Shown: positions 37,834-48,560 of the stretch, in pieces
Position numbering within the stretch: position 1 is the first letter of the stretch
How the letters are laid out: each line of letters starts with the position of its first letter
NCBI RefSeq assembly: GCF_003319105.1
Contig: NZ_QOHH01000015.1
Coordinates: 1 to 64,000, forward strand
From: Blastococcus sp. TF02-09
Lineage (GTDB): Bacteria; Actinomycetota; Actinomycetes; Mycobacteriales; Geodermatophilaceae
DNA length: 64,000 nucleotides
Direction of reading: 5' to 3'
Made by a program: the position numbers and the translations under genes
Notes under the pieces: model-generated
What the model saw: only the letters and a program-made list of their open reading frames with translations
Databases searched by the model: none
Told to the model about the DNA's origin: nothing

Positions 37834-38877
37834 ATGCAGACTCCGCCTACTGCTACGGACACCGAGCCTGCAGGCGTGGGCCCGGGAATCCGACTAACGA
37901 GCGTCCCAGCGCAAACCTTCGTGGCCGGGACCGTGGCTCTTCTCCTTATCGCGATCCCGTGGCCAGACATCTGGCTGCGTACGTATGGGTACCCGATGAT
38001 CGACCGGACCGCTTACCTCGAGCAAATGGCCGGACGTAACCTGCCGATCGACTACCTTCCTTACGATAGCTGGCTGTCCTATTACACCGACGAGTTTCTC
38101 TGGAGCTGGCTCCTCGCCGCGCTGACGCGCGACCTCGGAGTGGCGCCCGACACGGTACTCAACTGCGTAGCGTGGCTCACCTTATTCGTCTTCTCCCTGA
38201 CCATTCTGCAGCGCACGTCGGTCTGGTACTTGTGTCTGTTGGCTAATCCTCTCGTGGTCGATTTCGCCTTCTCGCAGTCTAGATCAGCGCTAGCGATCTC
38301 TCTGCTGGGCATTGCCCTGCTCCTGGGTACTCGATTCACCTGGCTGAGGGTCCTATTAGCAGGTGCCGCGGTGCTGGTTCACTCCTCGATGCCTCTATTC
38401 CTGGCGTTCTACGCGCTAGCGCGGTTCGTCTTGCGCCATGAGCCTCGAACTGAAAAAGCAGCGGTCGGACAGGCGGCGGTGCTCATGACCGCTGGGGCAG
38501 TCGTAGCCCTGGCGACAGGTCCTCTTCGCGTGACTATCCTCAATGCACTGGGTGACCGCCGTGTCGAGTATCCGGAAAACACATCCTCTCTACTCTTTAT
38601 GTCCTTTTGGGTCCTTCTCTTGGTGTGGCTACTCGTGGACTGGCGCGACAGCGTGAGGCGCATTGATGCGGCCATTATCGTTCCCGTCCTGACCGTCGCT
38701 GCGGTGAATATCCCTCTTCAGGGATACTCCACCAGATTCCTCGTAGCGCTGTTTCCGTTCATGATCGTGGCAATCGCCCGCCTCAATCGTCGCTGGTCCG
38801 GTCTGCCCGGCGTAATCTATGCGGCCTACACGGTTCTGCAGTGGGCGTATTGGTTGCGCTTCAACGAGACCTTCTGA
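37834..38877 (+). CDS. EpsG-like polysaccharide polymerase candidate
   Basis: This 347-residue protein has about ten hydrophobic helices, including AGTVALLLIAIPWPDIWL, VLVHSSMPLFLAFYALARF and TSSLLFMSFWVLLLVWLLVDW. Context and the HSS-containing periplasmic region match EpsG-type membrane proteins, which act as Wzy-like polymerases. It starts 10 bp after the previous glycosyltransferase gene. Function is inferred from topology and locus. Confidence 0.7.
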   Translation: MQTPPTATDTEPAGVGPGIRLTSVPAQTFVAGTVALLLIAIPWPDIWLRTYGYPMIDRTAYLEQMAGRNLPIDYLPYDSWLSYYTDEFLWSWLLAALTRDLGVAPDTVLNCVAWLTLFVFSLTILQRTSVWYLCLLANPLVVDFAFSQSRSALAISLLGIALLLGTRFTWLRVLLAGAAVLVHSSMPLFLAFYALARFVLRHEPRTEKAAVGQAAVLMTAGAVVALATGPLRVTILNALGDRRVEYPENTSSLLFMSFWVLLLVWLLVDWRDSVRRIDAAIIVPVLTVAAVNIPLQGYSTRFLVALFPFMIVAIARLNRRWSGLPGVIYAAYTVLQWAYWLRFNETF

Positions 38878-38936
38878 CGCGGTGGCGCTCGCAGTGACGA
38901 TGTTCTTGCCGACGACGTAATGACCGGGACGGGGCT

Positions 38937-40049
38937 ATGGATCAGTCAATGAAGATTCTGCACGTAATCAACGGCGTCGATGCTGGTGGCGCGCAGACGC
39001 TCCTTGAACAGCTGGGGGCTAACCCCGATCCTGCGTGGGAACTGCATCTTGTGGTCCTGCTCGGGCCCGGTGCCCTGTCCGAGCGGCTGGAACCACATTT
39101 TGCTAGCACGACGTATCTGGGTCTCGATCGCAGTTCGTGGCGTGTCGACGATCTCGTTCGGAAGGTAGCTGAGGCGTGTCGCGAGGTGGACCCTGACGTT
39201 ATTCACTCCCACCTTGTGCAGGCGGACCTAGCGGTCGGTCTCGCTCCCCGACCGAGGCGGACCACCGGCAAAGTTACGACTGTGCATACCGCTGGGCTCT
39301 CCTTCGGAGAACCGCCGCGGACGCGTCTGCTTGCCTCAGGGTTAGGCCTTCTGGCGCACCGTTTCGATGCCGCCGTGGCCTGCACGCCTCGCGCTCTGCA
39401 GTATATGCATGGACGAGGTTACCCGCGGAGCCGTACTCACGTAATCACAAACGGTGTTGTAGTGCCGCCCAGGCAAGCCGAAAGTCGCCGCCCGGCGACG
39501 CTCGTCAGCCTAGCCCGATGGCACCCGATGAAGGACTTTCAAACGCTTCTAGAGGCGTTCCGGGAGGTGGTGACCGACATACCAGAGGCTCGGCTGGTTT
39601 GCGCAGGCTTTGGTGTTGACAAGTCCAACGATGAGCTGCGAAAACTTATCAATGAGCGGAGACTGGAAGACGCAGTATCAACGCTCGGACCGATCGATAA
39701 CGTGGGAACGCTCTTACGCGCAGCCAAGGGGCTCGTGATCTCCAGTCGATACGGCGAAGCTCTACCGATGGCTGGCCTGGAGGCCTTAGCACTGGGGACG
39801 CCCGTCGTTACGACTGACGTCGGGGACACTGGGGAGTTGACCGTTGACCGATTCCAGCTTGTGCCGGCCGGCAACCCGGGGGCCTTAGCGCATGCCATGA
39901 CTCTGTTGTTGACGGCCACGCAGGACGCTTACGAAGACCTGTCGAGCCGCAGCTATCTGCGTCTCTCGGCCAACTTTGATATCAGAGTAACGGTGGAAAG
40001 GTACGATGCTCTCTATCGCTCTGTTCGTGCCAGGCGGACAGGCGGGTGA
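38937..40049 (+). CDS. GT4-family glycosyltransferase
   Basis: This 370-residue GT-B glycosyltransferase begins MKILHVINGVDAGGAQTLL from an internal Met. It has VTTVHTAGLSF, VSLARWHPMKDFQTLLEAF and SSRYGEALPMAGLEALALGTPVVTTDVGDTGEL, including the conserved E-x7-E region. The ATG at 38937 is the frame's first Met and ATG 38949 begins the conserved domain. It is the last gene of the plus-strand run before a minus-strand glycosyltransferase, and contains a rare TTA codon. Confidence 0.87.
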   Translation: MDQSMKILHVINGVDAGGAQTLLEQLGANPDPAWELHLVVLLGPGALSERLEPHFASTTYLGLDRSSWRVDDLVRKVAEACREVDPDVIHSHLVQADLAVGLAPRPRRTTGKVTTVHTAGLSFGEPPRTRLLASGLGLLAHRFDAAVACTPRALQYMHGRGYPRSRTHVITNGVVVPPRQAESRRPATLVSLARWHPMKDFQTLLEAFREVVTDIPEARLVCAGFGVDKSNDELRKLINERRLEDAVSTLGPIDNVGTLLRAAKGLVISSRYGEALPMAGLEALALGTPVVTTDVGDTGELTVDRFQLVPAGNPGALAHAMTLLLTATQDAYEDLSSRSYLRLSANFDIRVTVERYDALYRSVRARRTGG

Positions 40050-40102
40050 CGGCGCCGCCGCTGGGAGTCCTCTGAAGGTTCCGACTGGTCGGCCGCCCTC
40101 GT

Positions 40103-41137
40103 CTAGATAAGCCGTTCCAAGAGCTGGCCGATCTCTCGCGCAGCGATCTGCGGTGCTAGCTGGCTTCGTTCGGTCGGGACGTCGTGCAGCTTCCCGGTCC
40201 GATAATCGTTGGCTATCAGCGCTGCAAGGCCTCGCGTGTCGCGAAACGGGACCACCCTGGCCGCGGGGGTGTCGATGACGCCCTTAACCCGGTACCCGTA
40301 CGTCCAGCGTCCTACGGCGGCCGCTTCTAACGCCACTCGTACAAGCCCTTCCCAGGCCGCTGTGTGGAGAAGCAGGTGACTTTCAGCTAGCAGTCGTGCG
40401 ACGTTTCCTCGTCCGGGAAGCGCGACGTTGTGTGACAAGTTCCGGTCGACGACCTCCTCGCGCACATCCGCGTGAAGGGATCCAGTCCCGTACATGTCCA
40501 AGCGAACGTGCGGGAACTCTGATCGAAGATGGGCGACGACGTCTAGCGCATCGCTGGGCCGCTTGCGTTTGCTGAACTCGCCGGCCCACGCGAGACGAAG
40601 CGGCGGGATCGGGAACTGGTTCGCGCGAGGGAAATCAGCCAAGGGCACACCGACGCCGGCATTTAGGCGAAGTACTCTTTCGGGGGGCATGCGGCTTAAG
40701 AACCAGTCCTCGTCATGACTGTTGAGGACGATAGCTGCAGCAGTTCGATGGAGTAGTCCTCGTTCGATCGGCTCCCAAGCAATCCGCGACCGCATGTCGC
40801 GCCGGGAGGCCCAATGCAGTCCGTGGCAAAAGTAGACAATCGGGACAGTTGTCACCGCCGATCGGACAAGTGTGGAGGCTACGGCAGTGTTCGTTAGCAC
40901 AATATCGAGGTGATTGTCTGCGACCCAATCCTGCAGTGTTCGTCTCGACCGAAGCGCCGCGAGCGAGGGTCGGCGTGTGACTCCGTCTAACACTGCCGTG
41001 CCGTCAAGGACGGCGGACGTGCCGCTGGCAGGAAAAACGGCATATCCGCGCCGCGTCCACTCCTCAACTAGAGGGGGGAAGAAGGCATCTAATGTTGTGC
41101 CGACGCTGGTCAATAGCCCTACGCGCAAGGTCTGCAA
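40103..41137 (-). CDS. GT4-family glycosyltransferase
   Basis: This 344-residue GT-B protein has LRVGLLTSVGTTLDAFFPPL at the start and IVYFCHGLHWASRRDM, LRLAWAGEFSKRKRPSDALDVV and LLHTAAWEGLVRVALEAAAVGRWTYGYRVKG later. This resembles the WcaA/EpsD group. The start is TTG at 41137 with GAAGGGA upstream at short spacing. It is convergent with the plus-strand glycosyltransferase, 53 bp apart. Confidence 0.82.
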   Translation of the reverse strand: MQTLRVGLLTSVGTTLDAFFPPLVEEWTRRGYAVFPASGTSAVLDGTAVLDGVTRRPSLAALRSRRTLQDWVADNHLDIVLTNTAVASTLVRSAVTTVPIVYFCHGLHWASRRDMRSRIAWEPIERGLLHRTAAAIVLNSHDEDWFLSRMPPERVLRLNAGVGVPLADFPRANQFPIPPLRLAWAGEFSKRKRPSDALDVVAHLRSEFPHVRLDMYGTGSLHADVREEVVDRNLSHNVALPGRGNVARLLAESHLLLHTAAWEGLVRVALEAAAVGRWTYGYRVKGVIDTPAARVVPFRDTRGLAALIANDYRTGKLHDVPTERSQLAPQIAAREIGQLLERLI

Positions 41138-41482
41138 CAGTCCCTTCGGCGTCGTAAAAAGTCGAGTCTCTTATGAGATGCCCGATTCAATATCCTGGAT
41201 GCGGGGTCGGGGGGCAGCAGATGGACTGCTGACCAAGCCGGATGCTTGCCGTCGGCCTATGCCGCGAAAAGAGTATTTCACACTGTCGACTGGCGGCACA
41301 CCGTTACGTCAACCAGAGATCCTGCCTACGGATGGCCCTTGAAGCAGGGCTCGGGACCGTTGCCTTCGGTTGGAAAGGTCCTACAGGGCTCATCGCCTGG
41401 ATGTGAAGTCGGAGGTCAACCGCTACTGGGAGAGCGTCGATGTTGGTACTTGCGGCCTGGGCGCCATCGGCCTCAGTTGACC
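41138..41482. other. 345-bp stretch without a supported gene
   Basis: This lower-GC interval lies between the minus-strand glycosyltransferase and a small membrane-protein gene. Near 41472-41490 there is a short tandem repeat of CTCAGTTG. Short frames look non-coding. A promoter for the glycosyltransferase is expected here, but no specific site is recognised. Confidence 0.4.
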
Positions 41483-41668
41483 TCAGTTGGGCCGCAGCTC
41501 TTGGGCGGCGACGGACCGGAGGACATCGGAAGGGATGAAGTCAGGGGCGGAAGTCTGTGCCCGGATCGCCTCGTCGCGGCGATCAGCGAGCCGCATGCCT
41601 CGACCCATCAGCCAGCCGGCTGGGGCCGCCAGCCCCGTCCACGCTGCGGCGAGCAGCATCCAAGTCAT
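41483..41668 (-). CDS. Small single-helix membrane protein (GRGMRLAD family)
   Basis: This 61-residue protein begins MTWMLLAAAWTGLAAPAG, has one transmembrane helix, and continues with GRGMRLADRRDEA. The N-terminal region closely matches the start of the larger protein at 47574 (MTW... GKGMRLADQHA) and resembles the ORF at 45396. Function is unknown. Conservation across three places in this locus supports it as a real gene. Confidence 0.65.
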   Translation of the reverse strand: MTWMLLAAAWTGLAAPAGWLMGRGMRLADRRDEAIRAQTSAPDFIPSDVLRSVAAQELRPN

Positions 41669-41808
41669 GAGACATGTCTACGGTGCGCCGTGGCCTCATC
41701 ACTATCTGCCACGCAGACACAATCTGCTGAAGGGAACGTCCCGTCACTGGTCACCCTGACGGGTTGGGGCCTGGTCTCGCGACCCTCTTGCCCGCTCACA
41801 CTGGTCAG

Positions 41809-42456
41809 GTGAGCGCGTCGCTAGAGGATCCTTCGTTCCGGATCCTGTTCGTTTGCACCGGCAACATCTGCCGGTCGGCGTTCGCGCAGCGGCTCGGGCG
41901 CGAGTGGCTGCGTGAGGCCCTCGGTGAGAAGGCCGATGCATTCGACATCTCCAGCGCCGGCACGCGAGCCGTTGTCGGCTCGGCGATGCACCCCGACACC
42001 GCCCTCGCTCTGCGCGGGATCGGCGTGGAAGCCGGCGAGTTCCGGGCCCGCCAGCTCATTGCGGCGCACCCGGCCGTGTCCGATCTCGTCCTCACAATGA
42101 CGCAGTCGCACCGCAGGCACGTCCTCGGCCTCGCCCCCCGCGCGCTCGCGCGAACGTTCACGCTCCGCGAGGCAGCGGCCCTGGTCGACCTCCTCGACGA
42201 GTCGCCGGCCGAGCCGAGCGACGACTTCGCCGGTCGCGCCCGCGACCTGGTCGCTGCGCTGGCCGATGCCCGCTCCCGTCGGGAAAGGGGCGGGGACGAC
42301 GACGTCCCGGACCCGATCAACCAGGCCCCCGAGGTGCACGAGTATGCGGGCGAGTTGATCGTCGACGCGCTGCTCCCGCTGCTCCGCCGTCTGGTAGGCG
42401 AGCGCACGACTGCGTCCGCGGAGGCTGCTGTGCAGGATGCGACTGCGGGCGGCTGA
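41809..42456 (+). CDS. Low-molecular-weight protein tyrosine phosphatase, Wzb-like
   Basis: This 215-residue protein carries the CX5R active-site loop as CTGNICRS (Cys16, Arg22). The general-acid DP motif is present as DDVPDPINQ near the C-terminus, and LTMTQSHRRHVLGLAP lies between. Such phosphatases dephosphorylate BY-kinases, here most likely the Wzc-like protein at 27328. The GTG at 41809 is chosen, since the conserved domain begins 11 codons later. No Shine-Dalgarno sequence is visible. It is convergent with the LCP gene. Confidence 0.88.
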   Translation: MSASLEDPSFRILFVCTGNICRSAFAQRLGREWLREALGEKADAFDISSAGTRAVVGSAMHPDTALALRGIGVEAGEFRARQLIAAHPAVSDLVLTMTQSHRRHVLGLAPRALARTFTLREAAALVDLLDESPAEPSDDFAGRARDLVAALADARSRRERGGDDDVPDPINQAPEVHEYAGELIVDALLPLLRRLVGERTTASAEAAVQDATAGG

Positions 42457-42584
42457 CGACCAGGCGCCAGGCGGCGTCTCATCCCCTCAGAAGAACCTGG
42501 CATGGCTTAATCACAACGGCGGTGCCCGCCGGCGTCGATGAGCTCGTCCTCGCCGCCGTTTCAGTGGGATGGAGCCTGGCACCG

Positions 42585-43730
42585 TCAGCGCGGAACGTCG
42601 GGCAGTGATTCGTCGCTGAACTCGTCGGCGTTGCGGGCCAGTGAGTCGCTGCGGAGGTACTCCCACATGCGCTCACCGGAGGTGTTGTCCAGGTAGACCA
42701 CGCTGGCCGGCCCCTCCATCCCGGTGCCCAGCACGGGTGCGGTGAAGTACCCGACCTCATCAGGGGTCAGCCCGCGCAGGGAGTACGCCAAGCGCAACAG
42801 GTCGGTGTTGCTGAGGCTGTCGTCGATCGTCACCGCGCTGGTGACCGTCCGCATGGCGGAGTCGAGGCGTCCAGGGTCGGTGAACGTATCGGCGGTGAAG
42901 AGCTTGCTGAACATCGCCTTGAGGTACTGCTGCTGCCGCTTGACCCGGTCGAAGTCGCCACCGGGCAGGTTCTTGCGCTGCGCCAGGTAGACGCGAGCTT
43001 GCTCTCCGTCGAGATGGTTGACGCCGGCGGTGAAGGTGGAGTTCCCGTTGGTGGTTGTCTCGGCGACCACGACGTCGACACCGCCTAGGTCGTCGGTGAC
43101 CTGAATCAGGCCCTCGAAGTCGATGACGACATAGTGATCGATACGCACCTGCGTCAGTTGCTCGACGGTCTCGATGAGTAGTGACGGACCCCCGAACGCA
43201 TAGCTCGCGTTGATCTTGTTGAGGCCGCGTCCGGGGATGTCCACCCATGAGTCGCGGGGGATGGAGACCAGCTGGGCGTGCTCGCGGTCGGCGGAGAAGC
43301 GCGCGATCATGATCGCGTCCGAGCGACCCCCGGGATCCACACCCTGCTCGCCCTCGCTCCGCGTGTCCGAGCCGACCAGCAGAATGGTCACCGGGTCTCC
43401 GCTGCCGGTGGCGGGGGTGGCCGGAGCGGGACGCGCCTCGGCGTCGAGATCCTGGAAGACGTCCTCGACCCGATCGATGTTGCCCGCCCAGCGCTCGGTG
43501 AGAAACCAGAGGCCGCCGCCGACAGTCAAGGCGATGACCATGGCCAGGGTGCCGACGGCGATCAGAACCCGCTTCAGCGTCCGTAGCCGGTGTGGGGGAG
43601 CGGCCGGCTCGTCGTTGAATAGGGACGGCTCACTCAAGGATGCATCAGCGGCTTCGCCAGCATGCTCAGCTGCGCGATCGACCTCGGGCTCGGCGCCCGT
43701 GTGGCGCTCGCCGTCGTCTTCGGTGCTCAC
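42585..43730 (-). CDS. LytR-CpsA-Psr (LCP) family protein
   Basis: This 381-residue protein has an acidic cytoplasmic N-terminus, one transmembrane helix (about 55-78) and an extracellular LCP domain. The domain contains LLVGSDTR, RSDAIMIARF, VSIPRDSWVDIPGRG, NKINASYAFGG and GGVDVVV, with the Arg and Asp residues that bind polyprenyl pyrophosphate. LCP enzymes attach glycopolymers to peptidoglycan, so this gene could anchor the locus's polysaccharide. It is separately transcribed on the minus strand. Confidence 0.92.
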   Translation of the reverse strand: MSTEDDGERHTGAEPEVDRAAEHAGEAADASLSEPSLFNDEPAAPPHRLRTLKRVLIAVGTLAMVIALTVGGGLWFLTERWAGNIDRVEDVFQDLDAEARPAPATPATGSGDPVTILLVGSDTRSEGEQGVDPGGRSDAIMIARFSADREHAQLVSIPRDSWVDIPGRGLNKINASYAFGGPSLLIETVEQLTQVRIDHYVVIDFEGLIQVTDDLGGVDVVVAETTTNGNSTFTAGVNHLDGEQARVYLAQRKNLPGGDFDRVKRQQQYLKAMFSKLFTADTFTDPGRLDSAMRTVTSAVTIDDSLSNTDLLRLAYSLRGLTPDEVGYFTAPVLGTGMEGPASVVYLDNTSGERMWEYLRSDSLARNADEFSDESLPDVPR

Positions 43731-43980
43731 GCCGGACTCCCGTCGTCCCTGGTAGGAGACTTACGGTACGGCGGCGGGCCTACGAAAGGGGACCCCTCGC
43801 CACCCCAAGAGGGTGACGCACCGAGCCTGATTGACCTGCGTAACCGGCTTCTGTCCGGGCCTGTTCACGCTCGCCGTCTGCACCGGCTGGCCTTGTAGCG
43901 AGCGCACGCTCTACCGTCCGGTGAAACTTCGCAGAGCTGAGTCCTGCGTTTGCACCATGTCATCCGCGAACGGAGCACGA

Positions 43981-45300
43981 ATGAAGATCTCGGTCATCGG
44001 CTGCGGCTACCTCGGTGCCGTGCACGCGGCCTCGATGGCCGAGCTTGGCCATGACGTCGTGGGCATCGACGTCGACGGTCCCAAGATCGAGTCGCTGTCT
44101 CAGGCCAAGGCCCCCTTTTACGAGCCCGGCTTCGAGGAGTTGCTCGACCGCACGCTGGAAACCGGGCGGCTGCGGTTCAGCACCGACTTCGGCGATGCTG
44201 CGGGCTCGTCGGTCCACTTCGTCTGCGTGGGCACCCCGCAGAAACGCGGGGAGTACGCGGCGGACATGCGCTACGTCCAGGGCGCGGTCGAGTCGCTGCT
44301 GGGCGTGCTCCGTCCGGGCGAGCTCGTCGTGGGCAAGTCCACGGTCCCGGTCGGCACCGCTGCAGTATTGGCGGAGCTGGTGACCAGCAAGATCCCGGGC
44401 GCCCTTCTTGCCTGGAACCCCGAGTTTCTTCGTGAGGGCTTTGCCGTCCAGGACACCTTGCAGCCCGACCGCCTCGTCTACGGGCTTCCTGCGGGCGAGG
44501 ACGGGGCTACCGCGAGGGCGCTGCTCGACGAGGTCTACGCGAGCATCGTCGAGCGGGGAACGCCGAAGGTGGAGAGCGACTACGCCACCGCCGAGATGGT
44601 GAAGACAGCGGCCAACTCGTTCCTGGCCACCAAGATCTCGTTCATCAACGCGATGGCCGAGCTGTGCGAGGCGACCGGGGCAGATGTGAAGCTGCTGGCC
44701 GACGCCATCGGCTACGACGACCGGATCGGGCGAAAGTTCCTCAACGCCGGGCTCGGCTTCGGCGGGGGCTGCCTGCCCAAGGACATCCGGGCGTTCATGG
44801 CCCGCGCCGGGGAGCTGGGCGCGGATCAGGCGCTGACGTTCCTGCGTGAGGTGGACAACATCAACATGCGCCGCCGGATCCGCATGGTGGAGCTGGCGCG
44901 GGAGGTCTGCGACGGCTCGCTGCTGGGCAAGCGGGTGGCGGTGCTGGGGGCGGCGTTCAAGCCGGACAGCGACGACATCCGCGATTCGCCGGCGCTGAAC
45001 GTCGCCGCGCAGCTGCAGCTGCAGGGCGCGGTCGTGCAGGTGACCGATCCGGCGGCAGGGGGCAACATCCGCCGCAGCTGGCCGCAGCTCGACGTCGTCG
45101 ACACGGCCGAAGAGGCCGCACACCGGGCCGACGCGGTGCTGCTACTCACCGAGTGGAAGCAGTACCGCGAGCTCGACCCCGTCGCCTTCGGCGAGGTCGT
45201 AGCGCAGAAGCGGGTGCTCGACGGTCGCAACGCCCTCGATCGTGACGCCTGGACCGCTGCCGGCTGGAGCTACCGGGCGTTGGGCCGGCGCGCGGGCTGA
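43981..45300 (+). CDS. UDP-glucose 6-dehydrogenase
   Basis: This 439-residue enzyme oxidises UDP-glucose to UDP-glucuronate, a precursor for the epimerase at 33374. It shows GCGYLGAVHAASMAELGHDV (NAD site), KSTVPVGTA, NPEFLREGFAVQD, the catalytic Cys in GFGGGCLPKDIRAF, and LGAAFKPDSDDIRDSPAL. The ATG at 43981 has GGAG upstream at good spacing. The last 31 codons recur as a synonymous-only copy at 48453-48548. Confidence 0.93.
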   Translation: MKISVIGCGYLGAVHAASMAELGHDVVGIDVDGPKIESLSQAKAPFYEPGFEELLDRTLETGRLRFSTDFGDAAGSSVHFVCVGTPQKRGEYAADMRYVQGAVESLLGVLRPGELVVGKSTVPVGTAAVLAELVTSKIPGALLAWNPEFLREGFAVQDTLQPDRLVYGLPAGEDGATARALLDEVYASIVERGTPKVESDYATAEMVKTAANSFLATKISFINAMAELCEATGADVKLLADAIGYDDRIGRKFLNAGLGFGGGCLPKDIRAFMARAGELGADQALTFLREVDNINMRRRIRMVELAREVCDGSLLGKRVAVLGAAFKPDSDDIRDSPALNVAAQLQLQGAVVQVTDPAAGGNIRRSWPQLDVVDTAEEAAHRADAVLLLTEWKQYRELDPVAFGEVVAQKRVLDGRNALDRDAWTAAGWSYRALGRRAG

Positions 45301-45395
45301 GCGTCGCCGGGCGACAGCTCCGCCCAACACCCACCGAGCAGTTCGCCACTCTTTCGGTGTTGCAGCGACTCGGGAATCGGCGTTCGAATGGCTAC

Positions 45396-45512
45396 ATGGA
45401 GTGGGCGGTATGGGCGCTCGGGCTCCTCTTCGCCGCGGTTGCGGCCGGGCTCGCGCTTGGCCGTCTCCTGCGCCGGGCAGACCGCCGCGACCGACGGCGA
45501 GAGGGTGACTGA
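45396..45512 (+). CDS. Very small single-helix membrane protein
   Basis: This 38-residue ORF reads MEWAVWALGLLFAAVAAGLALG and then LRRADRRDRRREG: one transmembrane helix and a basic tail. Its layout resembles the GRGMRLAD proteins at 41483 and 47574. It lies between the UDP-glucose dehydrogenase and rmlB genes. No ribosome binding site is evident. Confidence 0.5.
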   Translation: MEWAVWALGLLFAAVAAGLALGRLLRRADRRDRRREGD

Positions 45513-45554
45513 CCCGCGGGCGACGGGATTCCCGCCTCGGGCATCTACGGTTAG

Positions 45555-47476
<1,922 letters not shown>

Positions 47477-47573
47477 ACGCGCGCGGCGGGTCGGGTGAGG
47501 TCGCTGGGACGGAAACGCACTCATCCGTGACGGGCTAGTCACGTTCCGGTCCCCGCCTGACGATGATGATCTC

Positions 47574-48437
47574 GTGACGTGGGCATGGATTCTGGGCGGG
47601 CTGGCGCTGTGGCTGGTGGTCGCAGTCGCAGGTGGCATCGTGCTCGGCAAGGGCATGCGCCTGGCCGATCAGCACGCGCAGCACCCGTCGCTGCTCACCA
47701 CGGCCAACTTGCCCGTCGCCGCCGCTCCGCGGGTGCCAGCTGCCCGCCGTCGCGCGATCCCGCTGCCGCCGGTCGGTATCGGCCTCGCGGCGCTCGCCGT
47801 GGCGCTGATGACGGCCGGGTACATCGTCCGGCTCACCGGCTCGACGGGGCCGGTGGCCCGAGCGCTGGACATGGACGCTCCCTACGCAGCGCCGCGCATG
47901 TTCGTCGCCGCACTCTTCGCCTTCGCCGCCGTCGCCGCCGTCGTCGGCGCCGCCCGCACGCCCACCCGACGCACCTGGTGGCTGGCCGTCTCTCTGGTTG
48001 CCGCGCTGATTGCCACGGTCAAGGTTGGCGGCACGGTGCACGTCGAGGGCATGCGGGTCCTGCGCGACGGACTCGGCGATGCGGGAGCTATCGCCGCCAG
48101 CGTACTGATTGCCGCAGCCGTCGTCGCCGGACTCTGGGTGCTTACCCGCACCGAGCGCCGTGACCGCCGCCGCGTGCTGGGCACGCTCGCCCTCTACGCC
48201 GGGGCTTCGGTCGGGCTGTCAGCCGTCTCGACGGTCGTGCCTGCCGGCTGGGCGGCCACCGCCACCTACCTTGAGGAGTCGGGCGAGGCGCTGGCTGCCG
48301 TCGCCTTCCTCGTCGGTGTCGTCGTCGGTGTCGCGCCGCGCCTGGTGCTGCCGGCGGCTTGGGCCCTGAGGCGGTCTACTGACGTCGAGACCGTGACCGT
48401 CAACGACGTGCTGCCCGGCCGCGCCGCCCCGCGCTGA
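47574..48437 (+). CDS. Hypothetical polytopic membrane protein (GKGMRLAD N-terminus)
   Basis: This 287-residue protein has six or seven hydrophobic helices. Its first 32 residues (MTW... GGIVLGKGMRLADQHA) match the small protein at 41483, so the large protein appears to be that module fused to an extra membrane region. No known family is recognised. It lies between rmlD and a decayed UDP-glucose dehydrogenase fragment. Confidence 0.7.
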   Translation: MTWAWILGGLALWLVVAVAGGIVLGKGMRLADQHAQHPSLLTTANLPVAAAPRVPAARRRAIPLPPVGIGLAALAVALMTAGYIVRLTGSTGPVARALDMDAPYAAPRMFVAALFAFAAVAAVVGAARTPTRRTWWLAVSLVAALIATVKVGGTVHVEGMRVLRDGLGDAGAIAASVLIAAAVVAGLWVLTRTERRDRRRVLGTLALYAGASVGLSAVSTVVPAGWAATATYLEESGEALAAVAFLVGVVVGVAPRLVLPAAWALRRSTDVETVTVNDVLPGRAAPR

Positions 48438-48449
48438 GCTGCCGGTCCG

Positions 48450-48548
48450 GTCCAGAAGCGGGTGCTCGACGGCCGCAACGCCCTCGACCGCGACGCCTGG
48501 ACCGCCGCCGGCTGGAGCTACCGGGCCCTGGGGCGCCGCGCGGGGTAG
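48450..48548 (+). pseudogene. 3'-terminal remnant of a second UDP-glucose dehydrogenase gene
   Basis: From 48453 to TAG 48548 the sequence encodes the same 31 C-terminal residues as the gene at 43981-45300 (QKRVLDGRNALDRDAW ... GRRAG). The two copies differ at nine codon positions, all synonymous, plus a different stop. Nothing upstream of the fragment resembles the rest of the enzyme. It is the scar of a replaced or recombined ugd homologue. Confidence 0.85.
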
Positions 48549-48560
48549 CGCGCCGCCGGC

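Noticed and set aside
42517..42531. CGGCGG-TGC-CCGCCG hairpin between the phosphatase and LCP genes
   Set aside because: The 6-bp GC-only stem with a 3-nt loop is expected often by chance in such GC-rich DNA, so it was not called a terminator.
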